Source of the DNA: Harmothoe impar
Taxonomy: Eukaryota > Annelida > Polychaeta > Phyllodocida > Polynoidae
Assembly (NCBI GenBank): GCA_947462335.1
Contig: OX381705.1
Span: 34,991,570 to 35,055,569, forward strand
Direction: 5' to 3'
DNA: 64,000 nt
Shown in pieces: positions 35,501-47,500 of the stretch. The translations under genes and the position numbers were made by a program. The notes beneath the pieces are model-generated. The model saw nothing but the letters and a program-made list of their open reading frames with translations, ran no database searches and was not told the origin of the DNA. Every line of letters starts with the position of its first letter. Positions within the stretch are counted from its first letter, which is position 1.

Positions 35501-38500
35501 TCCAAAGATTCTGTTGCTTTCTGGCGTCTGTTCCTGTAACCTTTGACTACAGACTCAGGATCTTCACCACTAAATCGTTCTAAGAAGGCTGCATACAGGG
35601 CGTCCCTGTTAAACATCAAAGGTTTGTCCATCACATTGGTATAGTACCAGGATGCTGCGCAGCCCTCCAGGTGACCATACATGCATTTTGCATGCATGTT
35701 TGGGTTGTTAGGATGTAGGGCCTCTATGAAGAATTTATATTCCATTAGGAATTTATCTGCCGACCTATATGCAGTCTGCTTGCCAAAAGGTGTGGGTTTG
35801 ACAAATGAGTTGAGTTGCGCGGTGCTGTATCTCATTTGTAGCTCAGAGGAGTTGAGATCCTCCAGTGTTCTGTAGATAGGTCGTGGTGTATGGTTATCGA
35901 AGGGCAAACCTGGATGGATAGCGTGTGCTGTGTAAGTGGCTCCATGGTGGGCCTGGTTTCCAGGTTGGTTGGGGGAGGACAGGTAGATGGAGTCTGCCAC
36001 TTGTCCCCGCGTGACCCTGGAGTCCTGGCTGGAGGTTTGGTGGTCTGGGATGTGGAGTGGAGTAGAGCCATCCACTCTGGTAGCCTGGGTATGCAGGTTG
36101 CTGTATGCTGGAGGAGCTGGGGTGTTTACTCCAGGTTGGGCATGTAGGCTGTGTATTAACTGTGCGTGTGGAGGGGCGGAGTGAGGTGTGGAGCTGTAAG
36201 GTGTAGTGTTATGGCTCGGCGCTCCTGGTGTGTTTTGGAGGGGGTATTGTTTATGTTCAGAACTGTGTAGTATGGGTGAAGGGCCGGCATGGTCAGGGCC
36301 AAACTGATGCAGGGAGTGCCCTGAGTGTTGGTGGCTGCTGTGACCTTTACTCAGGTGTGAGTAAAAATCGTCTCTTATAAGTCTGAACTCATCTGCCACA
36401 CGCTTACCCAATCTGTCAGTTTGTTCCTGGCATTTTTCAAAGATCAAGCCCTGGCGGTCCAGCATTGATTTTTCAATTTCAATCATACGGTCACCATTAG
36501 ACTGTCTTTTAAATTCTACCTCCTGGACTTCCTGACGTACCACATCCAGCCTGTCACTCAGTCTTTGTTCTAGGCCACAGATTAATTGATTGAAATTGGT
36601 CTGTTGCATCTGTAGCATATCTGTCATGGACTGGTTCAGGGCCGTAAGTACATTATCAGGTGTGATTTGTCGGGGGGCAGGGGCCTGGGGGTCCCTCCTG
36701 GGGCTCATGTTTTTGGAGGCCATGGTGGGAGGCCCTAGGTTGCGGCGTCTGTGGAGCGGTGGGTGTTGCAGTAATATAGGGGTCGTGGCCTCTATATCAC
36801 CTTTCACTGCAGTGTCTAAGCTTTCACCTAGGCCGTAATAGAACTCCTGTTTAACTGGTCTGGGCTGGGTTAGAGGGGCTCTCCTTGATGGTCTATGGGG
36901 AAAGGGTGGTGGAGATGACAGGGAGGAGCTACTGGAGGACACAGTTCTTAATGGTGGTGGCTTTTGAAACTCTGCCTCCTGGAAATAGGAGTCCTCTGAT
37001 GAGTCCCTGCACACCAGGGTGGTAGGTGTATTGTGTGGGTCTCCCAAAAATGAGTCTAGCTCCCTGCGAATTTTTCTTTCAAAAGCCAGTGGGTGCTCAG
37101 AATCCTTGTAGTCTAGGGTAGAGTCTGGCATGTGGGCGAACAGGTCTTCCTGAGATAAGGGTGATATAGTGTCCTTCCACCTTTTGAAAGCCTCCTTTAC
37201 CAGGTGACTTAGATGTGGGGTTTTACCTGCGCCCGCTGCGGCCTTAACTCTGTCAATTGGTTGACCTTGGTATATTAAGCGTTGTAGGTTGGGGGGCAGG
37301 AATCTCTTACACCTGGTGTTTTGCTCTGACTGTGGGGGCAGTTGTAGACTCCGGTCCACCAACTTCTGATGTCTAGGTGGTGTAGCAGTGTGTGGTTTTG
37401 TCCTCGGGGTTGCAGGGGGTGTCACACTATGTTGTGGTGACTCTGGTTGGGGAGGTGAGGTAGGATGGGGGCAGGTGGCAGTGGGTAGGTCTTGCTTGAC
37501 CGCGAAATTGCTTACAATTTCCTGGAGAGCTGCCTCCAGACTGTGATCCCTAGGGGCTAGGTGTGGATCCAGAGGGTATAGATCGTCTGACTCAGAGCTG
37601 GCAGGTGCAGTGTGTGGCACTATACCTGAGAGCCTAAATGGTGTGGAGGTGTTACCAATGGGAGTGCCCAAACTGTATTTTTGTGTAGCTGGGCAGCTAT
37701 TCCCAATGTTCGGTGTACTAGTGTGTATATTTTCACTGTCAATTAGTAGCTCAGGTGTGGTGGTATTCGAGCTGGTAGAACGGTTAACGTTGATATTACC
37801 GGTCAGCAAATTGGGTGATGAACAGGAGGAATCTTCCTGTGACACTGAAATGATTGATGAATGGCGCTCCAAGTTGATGTCAGACTCACCCTCAGTGGAA
37901 GATGTGGTTGGTTGAGTTGTGATATTTTGGTGTGTAACTGCAACTGGGTCTAGGCTTACTGGAGGTGCGAGTTGCTCATCCTGTAGCACAGGGTGTTGGT
38001 CCACAGCTCTCTGTGGATCATCTGATTGTTTATGTAACTCAGTATCCGGCGCTCTAGCGCTCATGGCCTTGTGAGAGGTTAACTTCTAGTGGGTTTCAGC
38101 CAAGAGGTTACTCCACCAGTGTTAGGTAGCTACTTGGGTTACCATAACTAGTAATTAGGAGAACGCCTGGAGTAGAGTTGACGATGGAGTTTATTGCATA
38201 TAAGTGCTATTGAGGGTGGTACACCGAAGAACCCTCAACAGGCACGTCCGGTAGATATTATGTATGTCTATAGAGTGCTGATCTCGCTGGTCGGCAGGTA
38301 AGATATACCTGCCTCACAGCGATGTCGTCATACCTTGCCTGGATGGCAACATGGTGTCCCGGGGCGCGATCCCAACCCACCCTCCCACCCAGGGTGCAGG
38401 GTGCATCCAGGGGGGGGAGGGAGCGCACGAGTCGCCCAGACACCAGCACCCTCCAGGTGTGTGGCAATCCCCACACCTAGGGGCGAAGCTCCAGGTGTAT

Positions 38501-41500
38501 GAGGATTGCCCCACCAAGGGTCACTGAGTGCACCGCGAGGGCCTCACAGTGCATTATTGTGAAATGTAAGGTTTCAGCGCGTCCACCAGCACCCTGACAA
38601 ATTGTATCTGCCCTACTTGTCCTATGGGAATTCAACCTATTCAACCCAGCTCAATTCTCTTTCGTTACCACGCACTGTGAATAGTTAGTGTAGGTACACA
38701 GTATAATATACTGTATAGCTGCAGTAGAATTTACTTTAGAATGGATTTAGAGTAGAATCTAGTGTAAATGTACTGTAGATTCTACTTTTCACCTACAATA
38801 AACTGCACAGCTACAGTAGAATCTACTGTACATCTACAAAAATAGCAGCCGATTTTTTACAGTGCGTCTGTGCACTTGGCCTTATCTGCTTCGTCTGTTA
38901 GCTAAATCTGACCCTTTATGACTGCAGGGTTTGTCAATTTAATGTAACAAATCTCAGTAACCATAGCTAACCATGAACGCAGTTTAGTGTAGGAAAAGAC
39001 ACATTGCACACACGAAAAAACATCACTATCAGCTGTTTCCTGCTACTTCAAAATGAAGTAACCTCCATGTGGCCTACTTGGAAGGAGATATAGGAAAGTA
39101 AGAAACATTGAGCTACTGTAAAAGCACACATATATGTATTTATGAACCAGTGCTCTCTCTCTCCCCCCCCCCCCCTCCCAGCATTACCCCAAAATGTCTC
39201 CAACATAATAAAATCTAAAGATGACACCATCGCATTCTACTTTCTTCTGCTTCGGCCTTATGGAAAAGAAAGGCATATGAAAATTACAGTTTTAATGTAT
39301 GGCTGTCACATGCCACTGGATATCACTATACATGTAGTTGATACGAAGTTCCAAGGCAACATGTGTTTGATCAGCAGATAGCGTGGGAACTTAAATATAT
39401 ACACACGTAAATCAAATACTGATTTGGGCCTCAACCCTTAACTTGTACTTGCCACTTAGATAGAGCACATATAATGAAAGACTTACTGGCAGGTGAGTCT
39501 GCAGTAGACGGAGGTGATGTTGTACAGGTAGCTGGAGGCAGAGCAGGCTCCTAGGTCCTCATTCCAGATCTTACACGCACTGTCCGGGGACAGGTCCCTA
39601 CACGCTGAAACAAGCAACGCACCCACATTCACCACTTAGAAGATGTACTACTACCGGTAGTTTATAGCATCTTAAATGATATATTGGTTGTTTGGTTATT
39701 ATGCATTTAAAATTGTGGTCTAATGCCCTCAGTCCACTGGTATTACTTTAATGGTCGTACATAATCTATAGGGTATACCATATACCTATAATTTCCTGCA
39801 TTTGATGGTGTTTCGGTTTTAACTATAAACACCCATAACTCCATAATACTCACTGACTCCCCACTCCATTAATCTCACTCACTCTCCATTCCATAACAAT
39901 CACCCACTAATCTTGATCACTCTCCATTCCATTTTTTAAAACAAATTATATTTATTTCACTCAAGTATTACTTTTCCGGGACCAGGTGTACTATGATTAT
40001 GATATGCAATTGTATGATTAATAAAGTACATCCATTATGATTAGACCTATTCATCATCTTCATGATGTCCGTCAATTTAAATATAGATGGTACAATAATA
40101 TTCATTTCATGGCAATACGAATGAGAAAAGAATGATCTGACACTACCATTGCTCTCATTCACTCTCCATTCAAATTTACATTCGATATATCCACACCATT
40201 TATACATACACTTACTCGCTCACCTATTCACTTCCCACCCCTTCACCCTGCCCATTTATTCCCCCTCATTCACTGACACACTCTCACTCACTACTCACTC
40301 ACTCACTCATTCACTCACTCATTCCCTTACTCAAACACGCAATTGCGGCAATTGAGTGAGAGGCAATGCACCCAATGAATGGGGCAATTAAATTGCCTCA
40401 TTCATTGGGTGCATTGCCTCTCACTCAGTCAGCCGTGTACCAGGTGTAGCTGGTAGTGTGTGAAGCGCTCACCAGGTGGTGCTGGGGTGCTGGTGATGTT
40501 GCGTTGCTCACACTGGATGGTGGGGCAGCAGTAGGGGAAGGGCTGCGACGGGTACTCCACCTCCCGGCAGTTAATGGTGTTTCTGTTTTCCACCTCGCCT
40601 ATGGCACGGCATCTAGTGGGGGAAATAGTAATCTTCATCAATCAATGCAACCTGGTCCGCTTTTTCGCTCAAAACAGATAAGATTTTGTTAACCATCCCC
40701 CACCCCCGAGAGGTCGAAATTTGATTCATAGTGTAATTGTATCAAAGGACAAAATAAGGCAACAAATACCAACAATTTTATTTCACATTTTCTTATCCCT
40801 TCTGTTTTCAGAATGACTAGCATGGACAGCTATTTATATGCTATGTATGTACATGTATCATTGTAATGCATAGCACAACAATCAGGTGGCTTGTATTTCA
40901 TTCATAATATCTGCTTGAGACATCTATACACATATAGGTTCAATGATGTATCTATGATTAAACTGATTTGATTACCTCCTTACGGTTCTCCAAGTATAAT
41001 TACTTTGAGACAAGAATGAATGCTTCACATTCCATGATGATGTAAGATTTGCTATACATATTACGCTCGATTATTACACTTGATTATTGGAGGCAATATA
41101 TCAATAATCAAAATGATTTCATGATGTATATATAGCTTGCATCAATGATTACTCCTGATTATGGAGACAGCAATCAAGACTGTACATTCCATAATGTATA
41201 AATGATTACTCCTGATTATGGAGACAGCAATCAAGGCTGTACATTCCATAATATATAAATGATTACTCCTGATTATGGAGACAGCAATCAAGGCTGTACA
41301 TTCCATAATGTATAAATGACTACTCCTGATTATGGAGACAGCAATCAAGGCTGTACATTCCATAATGTATAAATGACTACTCCTGATTATGGAGACAGCA
41401 ATCAAGGCTGTACATTCCATAATGTATAAATGATTACTCCTGATTATGGAGACAGCAATCAAGGCTGTACATTCCATAATGTATAACTGATTACTCTTGA

Positions 41501-44500
41501 TTGTTGGAGACAGCAATCAAGTCTGTAATATGATGATTACTCTCGATTGCTGGAGACAGTTATCAAGGCCGTATATTCGCAAAAACATTAAGATAATTCT
41601 AGAGGGGGGCACCCCAAGCACCCCTCCCTGGATCTGTCCACGATGATGATGGTAATCTAATGATGATGCTGATGATCATCATGATGATGATGAGCGACAG
41701 CCGTTTTCTTCTGATTTACTTGAATCGAATTACACAAGTCCTCCTGCTCCCTGAAAAAATAGTGGGAAAATGCAATGTTTATAGACGTATGATATGAGTT
41801 TATGTTTTCCTCTATTTAGCATTGACATAGTATCAGCAACAACTATTTGACAATAGGCTTGACCAGAGCTCGTGCCTAGCATTCTATTTCTGGTCAGCAT
41901 AGGCAATTGCCCTCCAAAAAACAATACTCCGAGGCACCAAATGGGATCAAACGATATACTGAGTAGTTTCAGTATATAGACCACACACCCTTGGGGATCA
42001 TACAACTCAAGATCATCAAACAGTATTGCCTGGGTACCCTTGGAGTAAGGGGAGCACTATAGGTTCTCAACGTTTTGCCATACTAGGGAGCGATAGAGAA
42101 ATGTTGTATGATGTTGTATAACGTGCCCTCAGCACATGGACCAATTAGGGTAGATTCACCACTTTCGGACGCTCGTTGGCAGTGCAAATATCACCCCTTT
42201 TCTATGAGCTACAGCTATGTTAATATGCCACATAGAATTATTTTCAGGATACATAAAGAAAGAAGAGTGTTGAAACAGTATAGCCATCCAATAATATGGC
42301 CACTTTTTTTAGAATTTTAGATGAAATATTCCTCTTCAAAGTTAGTAAATAAATTGTTTCAATTTCACCTGATGTCGGACACTTTGGGTTTCCTCAGTTT
42401 GTCACTGGTAGTATTAACTAATCTGTTTAATAGTACAGCGGGCATGCCATCATTTATCTAGGGTGTCGATATTACTTAAGGTATTAAGCATATTTACATC
42501 TGAAATATAGTTTCAACCACATTGAATCTGCCCCATACAGAAAAACTGTATATTCTTCATTTATACTAACATAAATTCATATATTCTGGTCAATGGAATT
42601 TAAGAATGTATTTCGGTTTATATAGATATAATAATGTTTACCGAAACAGTTATAGCATTATTTTCTCTGTATTTGTAGCAATGAGAAATAGCCAGTGCCC
42701 AATGCTGTCCGGCTCATGGTGAAATTATGTCATATGTTTAGAAGGTCTTAAAAGGAACTTACAATCAATTATTTGTACATTTTCCGATATTATAAGTTTT
42801 AGAATACATATACCTTATTATCTAGATCCAAATGTATTGCTTAAGTAAAGATATAACAGCAAAATTTACCATAACAGTACCCTGTCCGACATTAGGTGCA
42901 TGCAAATGATACACACTCTGCAACAGATCCTCACCACGAAACAGGCCAACTTCAATGCCTAACCAGACACATATAACATTTGTTTGCATGTATCAAATTT
43001 CATTGGTTGGTAAGAAGAACACTTTAATGTTATTGTGATACTCACACATAGGGCATAGCCTTTAGGATATATTACGTTTTTTAATGCTAAAAGTGTCTGA
43101 CTTAAGGTGTGTGTCCGTCTTTGGGTGAATCTACCCTACCCGTAATAAATAGACATCTCTGGTAAGTACTATAATATAGGTTCCCTGTAAACACAGATAC
43201 GTAACTCAGACGTAAATCTCTGTTGATTTTGGGTGTAAACTACGTAATTTTACAAGGTTTATGGATGTCAGAACGTGAAGGTTTAGTTACGTTCAATGGA
43301 CGTTTTAAGTATGATTTACATTTTTCTACGTCATTCAGACGTAAATAAACATAAAAATAAAACATAAATTGACATATGATTCTGGGTAGAATAATTGTAT
43401 AGGCCTATAAGCATAGCTATGTGTCATTAATGTATAGCTATTTACGCTCATAAACATGATTCGTACAGATACTACTGTAATTGTGAAACCCGATTTTATT
43501 CCATAATATATGTGTTTATCCTGTGCATTATCCTATTTGAACAGCCTGATACACTCTGTCTTCCTTCAACCTGGTACTTTTTTGTACATCTTAGGTTTTG
43601 GCTGCACTAAGGCTTTGTATTTATCTTATTACCAGCAAAGTGGTGTTTGATCAGTAAAGGGCTCTAGTGCATATAATATCCATGACCTTCTTTAATCTAA
43701 TCTGTTATATATGAATATCAAATCAAAAGGGGTTAATTTCCATAACATTATTCTCTTAATCATTACGAGTTTACTGCTTTGAATGTAGTAAATCTGCCAA
43801 AGTGCAGTATAATTCTCTCTATACTTGATAGTGCTGCCACCTTGCGGAACACTGAGGAGATATCTGTACAATTCAGGTTGAAAAAGTATGGCTTTTAAAG
43901 TTGATCTACGTAGGTTTATTACGTTTAATTACGTTTGGATGAGGTAGAAAAACGTAAATCAGACCCAAATGTCCATTGAACGTCAGTAAACCTTCACGTT
44001 TTGACGTCCACAAACCTTGTAAAAAAACGTAAATCAAACCTCTGGTTGATAACAGACCTAAACAAACCTGTGGGCCACGTTGGAATTACGTAGTGTGTTT
44101 ACAGGGTTAACTGTATTTACACATACAAGCATTGATGGGTCTGCCACTCAGACTGTATATCCAAACCTATACCCCTACTCTAGTATGTTTGTAAAACGGG
44201 TTAATCCAATCATGCATACTACTATAGACTTGCTCTACCAATATGCTTTAGAAGTAGGCCCATTAGCAATTATTTGTCATAATATTTATGTGTCAGGAAG
44301 CCGACTGGTAGAGGGGGAAAGATTTAATAATGGTAATGGTAATTTAAAAAAGTATAGCACTTACTTTAAAACAACATTTCTTGTTTGTATTTTTCTGCTT
44401 GTTGATCCTGGTGAGGTAGCTGCCATATTGCTTTGTGACGTGTGTCCGTCACTCACTGTCTGGACTAATTACTGTAAACCCTTTCGCATATTTGCTATCT

Positions 44501-47500
44501 TGAATTCTGGTGATGTTTATGGACGCAACAATGTTCAATAATCCTTTTATGAAAATAGGATGATTAAACCCTTATAATGGAATTATTTCCTATGCCACAC
44601 CACACATATTATTTTAGCCTGTTTAGGCCCTTTTATTCTGATAACTTGGATTACTGATCCGCCGATGGAAATTTTGGCAATTTTTTTTTACCCCCCTCCG
44701 CTGGGATTTTTTTTGAGAATTTTAGCAAAAAAAGTACATGCTGACTGGCAGACACCCAGGATTAGGTGGCCTTACTGCACCTCTTCGCGCCCTCTGGTAC
44801 TAGGTTGCAGTCAATGTACTTTATTTGGTATCAATTTTATCTTTTTTTTTCTTGGAGATGCACAGGAAGTGTATGCCAAAGCATTTTCAGATTGCATAAT
44901 CCAGATGTTAAACCACGGCTGCATTCTGGTGAGATTTTATATCATATGCTCCATGCATTACAGGTTATAACAAGCACATGCAATTAAAACAGCATTGACA
45001 CATTATGTCTTAAAACTCTTCCTTTGCCGTACACGCATGAAATACGAGTTACTCGCCGATTTTCGGCCGATTTTGGCCGATTTCAGAAATGCTGTGCATC
45101 TCAACTTGGACGAGCTTTGACTCGTTTTCAATATGATCTGGGCATTATTTAAGGCTAAAATCATGAAAAATGTCAAACAATATTGCTTTTTGGGTGAAAG
45201 ATGGGTTTGCCCAATTAAACCTAGATACATGAAGAAAAAAGCTTAGGATTAAACATAGTTGATGGTTATATGTGGGACTTATATTATGTCCTCTCGTTCT
45301 GTTCGACAACGGCTGATTTCTTTCTACTTACAGACTATACTTTATGCACACTGGGATTAACTGAAAAAGGTGCCTTGACAGAAGACATAGATGGACAGCG
45401 CAGTAAGAATACGGCAGATATGATTTTTGAAATACGCGAGATTATATTTTTGTCAAGGCACCTTTTCCTGTTAGTCCCTTGTTGCATACTTTATAATGCG
45501 CAGTAGTTCATATCGGTTCATTCCCTTGTATTCAGGATCGTTGGATCAATGAATGAGTACTCTGTCAACTTAACTAACTATGCACGCTGTGAAAAGGCCT
45601 ATGTTTAGGGAGTGGTTATTAATTAATAATTATGGGAGGGGGTGAATTTGTGACCACACAATCTGGTCATCATATGAAGATATGATGACCACATGCCAAC
45701 TGAGTGCATACACTGTAAAAAAAATTCCGTTAAAATAACGGAGATTCACTGGCAACACTGGGTGCCGGACTTTCACCGTTATTTTTACGGTCACCGTTTT
45801 TTCCTAAGTCACCGTTATTTTTATGGAACTGTCACCGCTATTTTTAAACAAGAAATCTCCGCTATAAATTTTTTTAACAGTGATTCTCAGTATCGTTAAA
45901 AAAAGTGATTCACTGGCAACACTGGGTGCCGTTATTGTCACGGTTATTGTCACGGTCACCGTTTTTCCCAAAGTCACCGTCATCTCTACGGAACTGTGAA
46001 TCACCGTTATTTTAACAGAATACAAAACATCACTGTATTCTGATTCAGTGCCTAAACAATAATTGTAATGGCATTTTGTGTAATTTAACTGATTTGTCCC
46101 AGTGTTATTCAGTTCATTTATCCCCCTTTACCTTACTCCATGCTCAATATGGTTCCAAACCCAATTTGGTTCCAATCAGCAATATCATCTTAGTGTCAAG
46201 ACTTCAGACCTAATCATTAGGAATTAGTCTATGAAAGCCTTATAGAATGCTTCATGACACTTTGTAATACCAGTCCATGAGCAGAAGTCACTCTAGGATG
46301 GCTACAGAGCAAATATTACAGCTGTATCTGTATATATATATTTCTTATCACCACAAAAATGGTGTTCCTAGCATCCAGGAAAATCTCTTCACGAACCAAA
46401 CTGCCACCTGGTGTGATAAAACTGAAATCAATTAAACGTAGCTTCACCGTAAAATATACTGTGTTTCACTGTAAAAATAAACGGTGTTTCACTGTATTGG
46501 ATTACGGATATTCAAAGTAAAATTGATTGATTTTACATTGCCTCACCGTAATCATATGTTATGATGATTCACCATTAGATTTTACACTGATTCTCCGTAT
46601 ATTCAACGGAATATTTTTACAGTGTACCACCAAATGTCCTAAGACAATGGCGCACCCAGACCCCAATACGTTAGTATTTGGGAGTTGCCTAGACTACCCC
46701 TCAAGAGGTGTCGAAATTTGTAAATAATAAATGACCAATCCCTTAGTAGCACAATATATATAGATTATAGATCATGGCAGAGGGTACCATGACCAAAATA
46801 ACTATTATTGTTATGTATCATAAAGATGTCTAGGCCTATGTGTGTCTTTGATGAGTAAAATTGGTCTGTGGGTGCACATGTCCTTATATTCTGACACTCC
46901 CCTCCTGCTTCGGGCACGATGCATGACCCCCTCGGTGAATAGTTCACCATAGTAGAGGGTCAAACATTTGGCGGGTTGAGTATGAGACATTTTCACCAAA
47001 AAAATGATACCCGTTATGAGAAGTAGGCTGAGTGCTACTAATTAGACGATAGGCGGCGAATTCCAACTATATATACTGTTATTTGGTTCCATTAGAAAGG
47101 AGGGAGCGTTAGTTTCTTAGCAAATCTGTTCTAGAAGTCTGTACGATAGATTATATATTCAAGGTCAAATCAAATCATTATATTGGAGAGATCCGAAATC
47201 AATAGTCATTGGCAGTTGGCCATGGCGTGCTGGGTAGTCAGTTCCACCCCCCGTGTCTGTTACACACTACGCCTAGCTAAAGTTAGATCATGGACGATGA
47301 CTGAAAGCGTAGTGAGCAGATCAGCCACACTCATACGGGATTAGCGCCAACACTTCACATCCACTGACTCAAGTTGTACAGTGTGATCTAATTGCTTGTT
47401 GGGGAAATCCTGTTAAGCGGCATCTCGTAAGTGATGGATTAACGGAGAACATATTTAGTGTACTCACATTCCCACTAGCCCTTTACGGTTTGAATGCAGT

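Larger units (their letters stand above)
19496..38599 (-). mobile_element. 19.1-kb endogenous-retrovirus-like Ty3/gypsy element with envelope
   Basis: LTRs at both ends begin TG and end CA. AATT occurs on both outer sides (19492-19495 and 38600-38603), a 4-bp target duplication. The sense order on the minus strand is 5' LTR, PBS, gag, pol (protease, RT, RNase H, integrase), env, accessory region, purine-rich tract, 3' LTR. LTRs differ by two substitutions plus G-run length, so insertion was recent. At 19.1 kb it is far longer than typical gypsy elements of 5-9 kb, because gag and env are long and there are long non-coding or accessory regions at 28000-30000 and 19983-24743. It has one visible disabling stop, in pol. 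It sits in the same orientation as the host gene around it. Confidence 0.95.

Noticed and set aside
41142..41516. 124-codon minus-strand repeat protein
   Set aside because: It is the 57-bp satellite read in frame; the unit is a multiple of three, so stops are absent by chance.
44080..44541. 153-codon plus-strand frame
   Set aside because: Starts inside the end of a TIR element, lies in intron 2 of the minus-strand gene, and has no domain, signal or coding-like codon choice.
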